Positions 25,644 to 34,326 of a stretch of 64,000 nt of DNA are shown piece after piece (position 1 is the stretch's first letter; every line of letters begins with the position of its first letter). The stretch comes from Hungatella sp. UBA3048 (GTDB taxonomy: Bacteria; Bacillota; Clostridia; Lachnospirales; Lachnospiraceae): assembly GCA_002367105.1 (NCBI GenBank), contig DFCS01000003.1:276352-340351 (forward strand). The letters are read 5' to 3'. Position numbers and translations under genes: made by a program. The notes below the pieces were generated by a model, which did not search any database, was not told where the DNA came from, and worked only from the letters and a program-made list of their open reading frames with translations.

Positions 25644-26848
25644 TATGCTTCCTCCCTTTTTCCTGTTAGGCCATACTCCTCTGCTATCTTCTTAAATGCA
25701 GGCAGAGAACGTTCGATCTGCTCATAGGATACGCAATAAGCGATCCTTACATAACCCGGACATGCAAAGGAAGTTCCAGGCACCAGAAGTACCCGGTGCT
25801 CTTTGCAGGACTGGCAGAATTCCTTATCATCAACAGGAGATTTTACAAATAAGTAAAAGGCCCCTTCCGGTTTGATGCAGTCAAACCCATATTCCTTTAA
25901 ATTGTTGTAGAGAAGCTCCCTGTTCCTGTTATAGGCTTCCAGATTTACTTGGCTCTCCACACAGCGGACGATCACCCGCTGCATAAGGGAAGGTGCATTG
26001 ACGCAGCCGAGCACACGGTTTGCAACAGAGGCAGCAGCTATGACCTTAGGGGAATCCTCCACTTCATCGGGAATTAAGAGATATCCGATCCGTTCCCCAG
26101 GCAGGGATAATGATTTACTATAGGAATAGCAGACTATGGTATTATGATAAAACGGTGTGACATAAGGGACCTCCACCCCGTCATAAGCCAGTTCCCGGTA
26201 AGGTTCATCAGAGATCAGCACAATCTGGGTACCAAGCTCTGTCTCCTTTTTCTTAAGGATGCCTGCGATCTCCCGGAGAGTTTCCGCAGAATAAACCACG
26301 CCGGTAGGATTATTGGGCGTATTGATGATCACTGCCTTTGTCTTAGAGGTGATCCGCCGTTCAAACTCCTTTAAATCAGGCTGAAAGCTGGACTGATCCG
26401 GAGGTACTGTCACAAGTACACCGTCATAATTCCGGACATAAGAACCGTATTCCATAAAATACGGTGCAAACACCACCACTTCATCACCGGGATCCAATAT
26501 GGTTTTTAATATGACGTTCATGCCGCTGGCCGCTCCAACGGTCATAAGGATATTCTCCAGACGAAAATGAGTTCCAAACCGCCTGTTTAAGGACTGAGCA
26601 ACTGCATCTCTCGCATCCTCAAACCCTGCATTGCTCATGTATCCATGGATGAAAGTGGATTCCTCTTCCCTGATAATGTCTAGAATGGCCTGGTTTACCG
26701 CCGGGGGAGCCGGCACATTGGGGTTTCCAAGGCTGAAATCATAGACATTCTCCCTGCCGTATACGGCAGCCATCTTCTTTCCTTCTTCAAACATGGCACG
26801 GATGGCGGAATTGTTTTCTACAAGGGGTCTCATCTTGTCTGCTATCAT
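25643..26848 (-). CDS. Class I/II PLP-dependent aminotransferase
   Basis: 401 residues. Substrate-binding and PLP motifs are NTPNNPTGVVY, SDEPYRELAY and the lysine in YSYSKSLSLPGERIGY. The N-terminal NSAIRAMFEEGKKMAA and SLGNPNVPAP are typical of the Clostridia pyridoxal phosphate-dependent aminotransferases usually annotated as aspartate-type. It is translationally coupled to hisC. The exact amino acid specificity cannot be told from sequence. Confidence 0.88.
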   Translation of the reverse strand: MIADKMRPLVENNSAIRAMFEEGKKMAAVYGRENVYDFSLGNPNVPAPPAVNQAILDIIREEESTFIHGYMSNAGFEDARDAVAQSLNRRFGTHFRLENILMTVGAASGMNVILKTILDPGDEVVVFAPYFMEYGSYVRNYDGVLVTVPPDQSSFQPDLKEFERRITSKTKAVIINTPNNPTGVVYSAETLREIAGILKKKETELGTQIVLISDEPYRELAYDGVEVPYVTPFYHNTIVCYSYSKSLSLPGERIGYLLIPDEVEDSPKVIAAASVANRVLGCVNAPSLMQRVIVRCVESQVNLEAYNRNRELLYNNLKEYGFDCIKPEGAFYLFVKSPVDDKEFCQSCKEHRVLLVPGTSFACPGYVRIAYCVSYEQIERSLPAFKKIAEEYGLTGKREEA

Positions 26849-26888
26849 AATTTTGTTCCTTTCCCTGAAGTGATTTTATTTTCGATCT

Positions 26889-26987
26889 CTTGCGCTCATT
26901 ATATCATGAACCTGCGGTTCATGATCGACATTCACCGTTCGCGCCGATGAGCAAGCTCATCTTCGCTCACTTGCGCTCATTGTATCA
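26889..26987. repeat. Composite palindromic intergenic repeat
   Basis: Two near-identical direct copies of CTTGCGCTCATT-(A/G)-TATCA (26889-26906 and 26970-26987) bracket two palindromes. One is a ten-base-pair hairpin ATCATGAACC-TGC-GGTTCATGAT (26903-26925). The other is GATGAGC-AA-GCTCATC (26946-26961). Read on the minus strand each direct copy begins with a -10-like hexamer (TATAAT, TACAAT). It lies in front of the aminotransferase gene and looks like a mobile or repeated intergenic element of the REP/MITE kind. Confidence 0.6.
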
Positions 26988-27004
26988 CAAGTGCCGGGAG
27001 CGGT

Positions 27005-29983
27005 CTATTCCAATTTCACACTTTCTCTATCTGAAAGCTTACCGGACTGTATCAGAGCCAATCTTGCCTTATCACAGCAATCTTCAAAATTTTTGTCCTG
27101 CGCCTCGATCACAGCAAAGGCGGTATTGATCCTAAACAGAGTTTCTTTGTCATTTCCTTTCAGTTCCCGGGTTAAAGCATTCGCTACCCGCTTAAGCTTA
27201 TGTTCCATATCGCTGCACCGGATATTTTTGCATAGTACCATTGCTTCATATACACCGTTCAGGCAGATGATATCATCTTCCCTGAAAAAGCGCTTTAAGC
27301 AGTCCACATAAGGTGCAAAGATCGGCTTTTCTGCCTTACAGCCTTTTCCGCTTGCACCTTCCGGTCCCTGGATCTCAAACAAAACCAGAGCAGAAGGCTG
27401 GAAACGGCGGCGCATCACATAAGACTCCATCATGGAAACGGCAGCATGACGGTCAGGCAGCCTTTCAAAGGAAAGGTCTCTCCCGGAAAGCCTCAGCACA
27501 TCTCCCAATATTTTCTGGGAATCCTCAAGCATCTGGCGCTGTTCCATCTGTTCCGTCGCATCCCTTACCGCTCCATAGTATAAACGGTGATCATCCTGTT
27601 CCCTTAAAAAGAATACACGAAGATGTACCCACATCAGTTCTCCGCTCAGACGGTACTGCCGGAAAATGCCTTCCCCTCCCCGGATCGGGTTGCTGTATGC
27701 GTTCTCAAATATATTCAAAACCCAGTCTCTGTCATCTTTATAGATCCGGTTTAAGAGAAACCACCTGTGTTCTTCCATATCCCCCGGATTATCCCCTGTA
27801 ATGCGGTAATATTCCTGATTTACCCGGAGAACCTCGCACCGGTCCTCATACACTTCATACAGGGCGATTGCTCCAAGCATGTTATTTAACATCGCCTCAC
27901 TGGTAATGTTCTCATTAAATAAGTCCTCCAGTTTCAACTGCCCCAACTGGCGGGCCTGGATCCCCCCGTAATCCACGTGATCCTCCTGCATCAGGAGGTG
28001 CTCCGCTTCTTCCACAGGAATCGGCTTATAATAATAATATCCCTGCCCGTAAATACAGCCGATATTTCTTAAAAAATCTACCTGATCCTTTGTTTCGACC
28101 CCTTCCGCAATGATCTTCATCTGCATGACCCTTGCCATTCTCACAATGGTCTCTAAAATTCCCATTCCCCGGCTCTGGCTGTTCTCATTCATATCCAGGA
28201 ATTTGGTGTCGATCTTAATAACATCAACATTGACATCTTTGAGCATGTTAAGTGAAGAGTAACCGCTTCCAAAGTCATCCATGAACACCGGAAAGCCTGC
28301 CCTGCGCAGGTCCTCCAGTACCCTTTGCATCTTATCATCATCCTCTGCATAGGCGCTTTCCGTAATCTCGATTTCTAAGTATCTTGGATCGATCTCGTAC
28401 CTGCCCACCAATTCCTTGAATTTCTCCACAACATCAATGGCATAGATATCCATGCGGGACATATTGATGGAAATGGGTATCAGCTTTTTACCGGCCTTAC
28501 CCCAGCTGTTTAACTGTCTGCATACCATCTCCCAGATATAAATATCCAGATAAGTGATAAACCCATTCTGCTCCAAAAGCGGTATGAACTTTCCGGGAGA
28601 GATCAGCCCACGTAAGGGATGCTTCCATCTGACCAGGGATTCCAGACCGATAATCTTGCCTGTAAGCATATTGCATTGGGGCTGAACGTAAAAAATAAAC
28701 TCCTTCTTTTCCAGGGCTCTCTGAATTTCCGAGAGAAGGATCTGATCATTTTCCATTTTTTGTTTCATGCCAGGGTCATACCAGCCGATTCTCTTGGCAT
28801 AATTGCCCTTAACGGAGTTCAGTGCGATCGCTGCCCTGTCATACATCATACTGACTGAAAGGCTGCGGTCCTCGATCCGGTAGACGCCAAATGCCGGAAG
28901 AAATCCCGCATTTCCGCCATATTGTCTGGCATAGTAATTGATCTCGCCTTCCAGGTTTTTTAAAATGGAGATATCTTCCGGAAGGATGACGACAAAATCA
29001 TCGCCTCCCATATACCCTGCGATGGAACCATACAGCAGTTCCAGGGACTTCAAATATTTTCCGATTTTTATCAGGAAGCGGTCCCCTTCCTCTTCCCCAT
29101 ACCATTCGTTAAAAAGCTTAAAATGCTCAATGTCAATGGCCACCATAAAATATTTTGTTCCGGATTGGGCTTTTAAAAGCTGCTCCGCTTTCTCAAAAAA
29201 AGGACCGTACCGGAAAAGCCCTGTCATGGAATCCGTTTCTTCCCGCTTTTCCTTAAGCTTTTTCTTTTCTTCCTCTTCCTGTTTCTTTCTTATATCAACA
29301 TCCTGGGCATAACTCATGATAATAGGGTCCGCACAATCCCCGCACCGGAACAAAACAGCGATGACACTGGTCCAGCAATAATTTCCGCCCACCAGCAGCC
29401 TGCGAAATTCTCCCCTGATGATTTTTCCATTGGCATGCAGGCGGTCCAGCAGAGTAGGCCCATCCCAGAATTCCAGGAACCTCTCCCTGTCTTCCGGATG
29501 AATCATGAAATCTGCCACCTCCAGGCACATGGCATCCAACTGCCCTTCCAGCTTTGGAATCTTAAACTTATCTTTCTGGTGAAACAGGATCCTATAGGAA
29601 TTTGCTGCCAGGTTCAATTCAAAAAGCTCATCATAGACGGTGTTGTCCGTCAGATGATAAAAAAGATTCTTATTCTTTTCAGCCACCGGCCGGAACATGA
29701 TGAGCTTGCATCCGTCGTGTCCCGGCCAGTCAATTGTGCCGGAGGATACATCCATCCAAAGCTCTGAGGCAGAATTATATAATATCGCATGCCCTGATCT
29801 TCCCCCTGTACCAGGACAGTCTTTACAGGGCTCCAGTCCTTTCCCAATCCCCTGATAACAGTACATACCTTCTCTGAAATCCGGATAATATGATTTAGCC
29901 GCATCATTGAGATAAATGATTCTGTAATCCTGGTTAACTATGTAAATACCGGCTTCTTCATTTTCAGCCGACATAAGATTCAT
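27005..29983 (-). CDS. PAS-GGDEF-EAL-PAS cyclic-di-GMP signalling protein
   Basis: About 992 residues from the ATG at 29983. Order: PAS with a C-x-x-C element (PCKDCP, about 60); a second PAS-like region (110-250); GGDEF domain reading GGDDF (about 330); EAL domain (about 410-660) with ESLVRW, EITES, DDFGSGYSS, KIDTKF and AEGVET; a PAS domain (690-820); and a final degenerate GGDEF-like domain (830-990) where the motif is NGVYEA. The EAL residues needed for cyclic-di-GMP hydrolysis are kept, whereas both GGDEF sites are altered, so it is probably a phosphodiesterase with sensory inputs. No membrane segment. Confidence 0.9.
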   Translation of the reverse strand: MNLMSAENEEAGIYIVNQDYRIIYLNDAAKSYYPDFREGMYCYQGIGKGLEPCKDCPGTGGRSGHAILYNSASELWMDVSSGTIDWPGHDGCKLIMFRPVAEKNKNLFYHLTDNTVYDELFELNLAANSYRILFHQKDKFKIPKLEGQLDAMCLEVADFMIHPEDRERFLEFWDGPTLLDRLHANGKIIRGEFRRLLVGGNYCWTSVIAVLFRCGDCADPIIMSYAQDVDIRKKQEEEEKKKLKEKREETDSMTGLFRYGPFFEKAEQLLKAQSGTKYFMVAIDIEHFKLFNEWYGEEEGDRFLIKIGKYLKSLELLYGSIAGYMGGDDFVVILPEDISILKNLEGEINYYARQYGGNAGFLPAFGVYRIEDRSLSVSMMYDRAAIALNSVKGNYAKRIGWYDPGMKQKMENDQILLSEIQRALEKKEFIFYVQPQCNMLTGKIIGLESLVRWKHPLRGLISPGKFIPLLEQNGFITYLDIYIWEMVCRQLNSWGKAGKKLIPISINMSRMDIYAIDVVEKFKELVGRYEIDPRYLEIEITESAYAEDDDKMQRVLEDLRRAGFPVFMDDFGSGYSSLNMLKDVNVDVIKIDTKFLDMNENSQSRGMGILETIVRMARVMQMKIIAEGVETKDQVDFLRNIGCIYGQGYYYYKPIPVEEAEHLLMQEDHVDYGGIQARQLGQLKLEDLFNENITSEAMLNNMLGAIALYEVYEDRCEVLRVNQEYYRITGDNPGDMEEHRWFLLNRIYKDDRDWVLNIFENAYSNPIRGGEGIFRQYRLSGELMWVHLRVFFLREQDDHRLYYGAVRDATEQMEQRQMLEDSQKILGDVLRLSGRDLSFERLPDRHAAVSMMESYVMRRRFQPSALVLFEIQGPEGASGKGCKAEKPIFAPYVDCLKRFFREDDIICLNGVYEAMVLCKNIRCSDMEHKLKRVANALTRELKGNDKETLFRINTAFAVIEAQDKNFEDCCDKARLALIQSGKLSDRESVKLE

Positions 29984-30099
29984 AAGCCCCCGCCTCTCCT
30001 GCATCACATTATCTGCGACCATATAAATTATTGTAATATTATAGTATGAAAACGCTATTTCCGTCAACCGGTTCAGCCTCAGATCATGAAACAGGAACA

Positions 30100-30131
30100 C
30101 GAAAGAGGCACTACGATCGTCGTGCCTCTTT
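30100..30131 (-). terminator. Terminator after the Ddl/DapF-like operon
   Basis: AAAGAGGCAC and GTGCCTCTTT pair around a self-complementary ACGATCGT core. It lies between the DapF-like gene and the cyclic-di-GMP gene. Confidence 0.65.
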
Positions 30132-30160
30132 TGCCTCTTTTGCCAATCTGTTATATTTTA

Positions 30161-31021
30161 TTAACGGAGTGCCCGCAGCTCCTCCGTCATTTCATGAGAA
30201 AGGGTGAATCTTCCTACGTAACCGACTTCCCCTGTCATCAGCACCCCCCCATCCTTTTCAATCTCCACTTCAAGCACGCCTCCCGGCATGTGCACGTACA
30301 TCTTGGGATCTGTAAGCCCCATGCGGTATGCCGCACCAGCCGCCGCGCAGCCGCTGGTTCCAGATGCGAGGGTATATCCTGCTCCCCTTTCGTAAATCTC
30401 AATTTCAATATTGGTTCTGTCCACAACCTTCAAAAGCTCCGTATTAATCTTTTCCGGGAAATAATCGGCTGTTTCAGAATGCTTACCGATCCGGCAGGCC
30501 AGTTCCTTTGATATGTCATTCAGCCAGATAACGCAGTGAGGATTGCCTATGGCCACACAGGTAACCCGGTAAGGGATGCTTCCAAACATCATGGTTTCAT
30601 TCAGTACCTCTCTCCTCGGACCTGTTACAGGAATTTCATCGCTGTAAAAGCTTAGTTTTCCCATGGAAACCTTTATTTTGGTCCCGGTCTCATTTAAGTA
30701 CTGGATCGTCTGCTGCCCGCTTAGGGTATTGACGATAAAGCGGTTTTTCTGCACGTATCCGGCATCCTTTAAGTATTTTCCAAAGATCCGGACTCCGTTG
30801 CCGCTTAACTCTGCTTTGCTTCCATCAGGATTTAAAATCTTAAGCTCCAGCTTATCCTGCCCCAGAATCGGACCCACCAAAAGCCCGTCAGACCCTACAC
30901 CAAAATTCCGGTTGCAGATTAGCCGGACACTTTCCGCTGTCAGCTCCAATTCATTTTTATTAGGATCAAAGATCAGATAATCATTGCCCAGTCCATGGTA
31001 TTTTTCCAATGTGATATTCAT
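30161..31021 (-). CDS. DapF-family protein with both catalytic cysteines replaced by serine
   Basis: 286 residues, full length, no frameshift. The DapF fold signatures are kept (KYHGLGNDYLIFD, NFGVGSDGLL, GNPHCVIWL, and an SGTSG turn), but the first catalytic Cys is Ser (AELSGNGVRIFGKY; codon AGC) and the second is also Ser (TLASGTSGCAAAG; codon TCT). In the true dapF of this window the same positions read MCGNG and ACGTG. Ordinary two-thiol epimerisation is not expected. Its start overlaps the stop of the Ddl gene by four bases. Annotating it as a DAP epimerase would be unsafe; it may catalyse a different one-base reaction or act in binding. Confidence 0.85.
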   Translation of the reverse strand: MNITLEKYHGLGNDYLIFDPNKNELELTAESVRLICNRNFGVGSDGLLVGPILGQDKLELKILNPDGSKAELSGNGVRIFGKYLKDAGYVQKNRFIVNTLSGQQTIQYLNETGTKIKVSMGKLSFYSDEIPVTGPRREVLNETMMFGSIPYRVTCVAIGNPHCVIWLNDISKELACRIGKHSETADYFPEKINTELLKVVDRTNIEIEIYERGAGYTLASGTSGCAAAGAAYRMGLTDPKMYVHMPGGVLEVEIEKDGGVLMTGEVGYVGRFTLSHEMTEELRALR

Positions 31022-32040
31022 GATAAAACTCCTTTCCCGTGTCTTGCAATATCTTCACATAATTCATAATATGAAATTCCGGCAGCTAAAGCCTCCTGCG
31101 GAAGAAGACTGAAAGGCGTCATTCCCGGCAGCGTATTGGCCTCCAGACAGTATAGACTGCCATCTTCCTCCATGATGAAATCCACCCTGGAATAATATCC
31201 AAGTCCCAGAGCGCGATGGACTTTTAGGGCCATAAGGCCCATGGCCTCCTCCTCTTTTTCTGTCAGCCTTGCCGGGCAGATCTCCTCTGTCATGCCTGCC
31301 TGATACTTATTTTCATAATCATAAAACCCGGACTTTGGTATGATCTCGATTGGGGGAAGGGCACTTTTTCCCAGGATTCCAACTGAAAATTCCCTGCCTG
31401 TAATCTTTGCTTCCGCCAGTATCCGGTCTTCATAGGCAAAGGCAGAATCAAGGGCCTGCTCCCATTGCTCCTCCTTATCAACCATGGTAATACCTACGCT
31501 GGATCCGCAGCCGCATGGCTTTACCACACACGGAAACGAAAACGGTTCCAAAGGCTCCCCTCTCGTATAAAGGCGCCAATCAGGAGTTGGTATGCCTGAA
31601 GCTTTCATCAGAAGTTTTGCCATGGGCTTATCCATGGCTTTTAAGCACCCTTCATAACCAGTCCCGGTATAGGAAATGCCATAGGCATCAAAAACGGCCT
31701 GTATCTGTCCATTTTCCCCCGCACCTCCGTGCAGGGCCAGAAATACTACATCTGCCTTACTGCAGATTTCAATGACCCGGTTTCCTATATATCCATCTCC
31801 CTTTCGCTCTTTACTCAAACGGTCAAGCTCCGGAACCTTTCTTCCGATTTCCCAGGAAAGGTCTGTACCATCTTTAAGGCTTTTAAAGCAGACAGCTTCT
31901 CCGTCAGCAACGCCCAGATAAGAATCCAGCAGGTAAACTTCATGTCCGTTTTTGATCAGAGCGTTTGTAATCATCGAACCCGAAGATAATGAGACTTCTC
32001 TTTCCGGGCTGTAACCGCCCGCCAACACGACTATTTTCAT
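31018..32040 (-). CDS. ddl: D-alanine-D-alanine ligase family ATP-grasp enzyme
   Basis: 340 residues from the ATG at 32040, six bases after AAGGAAG; an upstream extension has no site. Ddl signatures are AGGYSPEREVSLSSG, LALHGGAGENGQIQ, CGSSVGITMV, GFYDYENKY and EANTLPGMTPFSLLP. The omega-loop YDYENKY resembles D-Ala-D-Ala ligases rather than VanA-type depsipeptide ligases. It is translationally coupled to the Ser/Ser DapF-like gene rather than to murF, which suggests a specialised role, although a housekeeping one cannot be excluded. Confidence 0.88.
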   Translation of the reverse strand: MKIVVLAGGYSPEREVSLSSGSMITNALIKNGHEVYLLDSYLGVADGEAVCFKSLKDGTDLSWEIGRKVPELDRLSKERKGDGYIGNRVIEICSKADVVFLALHGGAGENGQIQAVFDAYGISYTGTGYEGCLKAMDKPMAKLLMKASGIPTPDWRLYTRGEPLEPFSFPCVVKPCGCGSSVGITMVDKEEQWEQALDSAFAYEDRILAEAKITGREFSVGILGKSALPPIEIIPKSGFYDYENKYQAGMTEEICPARLTEKEEEAMGLMALKVHRALGLGYYSRVDFIMEEDGSLYCLEANTLPGMTPFSLLPQEALAAGISYYELCEDIARHGKGVLS

Positions 32041-32185
32041 TCTTGTCTTCCTTCTGCTCATGCACATTTATTTTATATATACCATTATATACAGCACTAT
32101 TTATCATTTCCATCAATATAATGCTTTTTTTATTGCAAATTATGTTGTATTATAAAAGGCAGCATACAGGAGGATCAAGATTGAT

Positions 32186-33037
32186 ATGGAAAACTACGAA
32201 AAGCGGGGATATTTAAACAGTGATTTCCGGCTGTTTCATCTGACCGATACAAAAAAACAGGATTTTGAATACCATTATCATGATTTTGATAAAATCATTA
32301 TATTCATCCGGGGATCCGTAACTTACCGGATTGAAGGATGCGCCTATAAACTGAAGCCTTATGACATCATACTGGTCCGCCATAACGATATTCATAAGCC
32401 TGACATCGACCCTTCGGTGCCATATGAAAGGATCATCGTTTATCTTTCCCCCGGCTTCTTATTGGCTTACCGGTCCGACAGCTATGATTTGGGTACCTGC
32501 TTTAAGAAGTCAAAAGAGCTTCACTCCCACGTCCTGCGGATTCATTCCATGGAAAAGAGTGACTTATACCGCATATTGGCAAATCTGGAGTATGCCTGTA
32601 CCCATGACGGATATGCCAGGGATTTGTACTGCCAGGTGGTTTTTCTGGAATTTATGATCCAGTTAAACAGGGCATCCCTGGCCAACCGGGTACAATACCT
32701 GCCCCCTTCCACCGGTGACCGGCGGATTTTAAACATTATGGACTACATCAACAATCACTTAACGGAGGAGATAACCGTAGAAACAATTGCAGAGGCCTGT
32801 TATATCAGCCGCTATCACCTGATGCATATATTCAAAGGGGAAACCGGCTACACTCTGTTTGATTATATCACGGAAAAACGTCTGACTTTGGCAAGGGATC
32901 TTTTAAGAGCAGGAATGCCGGTTACCGAAGCATGCTTTGCCAGCGGTTTTAAAAACTACTCAACGTTTTTCAGAGCCTATAAAAAACACTATCACGTTTC
33001 CCCATCAGAAGCTGTAAAAGAACGTGTAAATATATAA
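32186..33037 (+). CDS. AraC-family transcriptional regulator with cupin sensor domain
   Basis: 283 residues. The N-terminal cupin half (about 20-110: HYHDFDKIIIFIRGS, LKPYDIILVRHNDIHKP) is followed by two HTH motifs (about 185-280: TVETIAEACYISRYHLMHIF, PVTEACFASGFKNYSTFFRA). Such proteins usually sense small sugars or other organic ligands. It is divergent from the ddl/DapF-like operon across 145 A/T-rich bases and could regulate it. Not coupled to the following lipoprotein gene, which has its own promoter. Confidence 0.9.
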   Translation: MENYEKRGYLNSDFRLFHLTDTKKQDFEYHYHDFDKIIIFIRGSVTYRIEGCAYKLKPYDIILVRHNDIHKPDIDPSVPYERIIVYLSPGFLLAYRSDSYDLGTCFKKSKELHSHVLRIHSMEKSDLYRILANLEYACTHDGYARDLYCQVVFLEFMIQLNRASLANRVQYLPPSTGDRRILNIMDYINNHLTEEITVETIAEACYISRYHLMHIFKGETGYTLFDYITEKRLTLARDLLRAGMPVTEACFASGFKNYSTFFRAYKKHYHVSPSEAVKERVNI

Positions 33038-33064
33038 GTTTTTCTTAAGCTTCCTCTGCCTTTG

Positions 33065-33093
33065 TTGAAATGGTCAAGGCGTCATGCTATTCT
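33065..33093 (+). promoter_or_regulatory. Promoter of the DUF4349 lipoprotein gene
   Basis: TTGAAA (33065-33070) is separated by 17 bases from TATTCT (33088-33093), about 50 bases before the ATG. Confidence 0.65.
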
Positions 33094-33142
33094 AAGGATA
33101 TCACATGATTCTTAGAAATATGCTGATAAAAGGAGGGGTTTA

Positions 33143-34120
33143 ATGAGAATAAGAAAATGGGGATTTATTCTGTCACTTCTGTTCGTTCTCTGCTTAAGTG
33201 CATGCTCAAGCAAGTCCGCAACAATGGCCCAGAACACCGCATCAGATTATGGGGTTGCCATGCCAGCAGAGATCAATGACTCAGTTAGCGCAGACAGCCA
33301 GTATGAAAATGAGACGGGGGAAAAGCCGGCGACATCACTGGCAAGCGAAACCGGAGGCGGCCAGATGCTTCCGGCTGGAAGAAAGCTTATACGGAACATA
33401 TCCATGAACGTGGAAACAAATGAGTTTGAAACACTTCTTTCAAACCTGCAGTCCAAAATTACACAGCTTGGCGGATATGTGGAACAGTCCGACATGTCAG
33501 GCAGCCGCCAGGATCGCATGGGAAATCCGGATCCAAGATTTGCCAATATGACCGTCCGGGTTCCTGTAAACCAAATCGACAGCTTTATCGATACAGTAGA
33601 AACAAACGGAAATGTCACGAATAAATCCGAATCCACCCAGGATGTCACGCTGCAGTACAGCGATCTGGAAAGCAGAAAGAAATCTCTGGAAATAGAGCAG
33701 GAAAAGCTGTGGGAATTCCTCGAAAAAGCGGAATCAGTTGATACGGTCATCACCCTTCAGCAAAGGCTTTCCGAGATACGCTATCAGTTGGAATCCATGG
33801 AATCCCAGCTTAAGCTTTACGACAATCAGGTGGAATACAGTACGGTTTCCCTCAGTATCTGGGAGGTCACCACGTTTACTCCCATTGCCCCGGAATCAGC
33901 CGGAACCCGTATAAGCAATGGATTAACAAGCAATCTTAAACTTTTTAAGAACGTCGTGCTAAACCTTACGATCGGTATCATTACCACTATCCCATTCTGG
34001 TTCCCCATTGCAGCCGTTATCTCTGCCATTATCTTCTTCCGCCGGCGAAGAAAGAAAAAACTACCTGCCATCGGTCTTACCAAGGAGGAGAAAGAATCTT
34101 CCGACACACACAAAGTTTAG
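33143..34120 (+). CDS. DUF4349 lipoprotein
   Basis: 325 residues. A lipoprotein signal ends in CLSACSS with the lipobox Cys near residue 21. A low-complexity linker leads to the DUF4349 core (about 80-255), which contains a coiled coil (SDLESRKKSLEIEQEKLWEF, then IRYQLESMESQLKLYD). A C-terminal membrane helix (about 280-300) is followed by a basic tail (RRRRKKK). It is anchored at both ends outside the membrane. The family function is unknown. AAAGGAGG precedes the start. Confidence 0.88.
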   Translation: MRIRKWGFILSLLFVLCLSACSSKSATMAQNTASDYGVAMPAEINDSVSADSQYENETGEKPATSLASETGGGQMLPAGRKLIRNISMNVETNEFETLLSNLQSKITQLGGYVEQSDMSGSRQDRMGNPDPRFANMTVRVPVNQIDSFIDTVETNGNVTNKSESTQDVTLQYSDLESRKKSLEIEQEKLWEFLEKAESVDTVITLQQRLSEIRYQLESMESQLKLYDNQVEYSTVSLSIWEVTTFTPIAPESAGTRISNGLTSNLKLFKNVVLNLTIGIITTIPFWFPIAAVISAIIFFRRRRKKKLPAIGLTKEEKESSDTHKV

Positions 34121-34142
34121 CTTCCTATCATGCAAAATAAAA

Positions 34143-34200
34143 AAACTCCCGAATTCATACAAGTAGTCGTAAAGACAACTTGTGAACCGAGGGTCAAGGT
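34143..34200 (-). terminator. Hairpin after the AEC transporter gene
   Basis: On the minus strand CTCGGTTCACAAGT pairs imperfectly with ACTTGTATGAATTCGGGAG, followed by TTTTTTTA. It probably ends the transcript of the minus-strand island. Confidence 0.6.
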
Positions 34201-34212
34201 AATTGAATACGG

Positions 34213-34253
34213 AAACACGCCTTGGACTTTGACAATCTAAGGCGTGTTTTTAA
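34213..34253 (+). terminator. Terminator of the DUF4349 gene
   Basis: AAACACGCCTT pairs with AAGGCGTGTTT, followed by TTTAATTAA. Confidence 0.75.
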
Positions 34254-34326
34254 TTAATTCGCAGATCCTGTATAAGATTTACCAATACGATTGGAATAAC
34301 TGAATTTCTAAAGGATTTATGCAATT

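Noticed and set aside
12331..31021. Two DapF-family genes as a simple duplication
   Set aside because: They are too different in sequence, and one lacks both catalytic cysteines, so recent duplication does not explain them.
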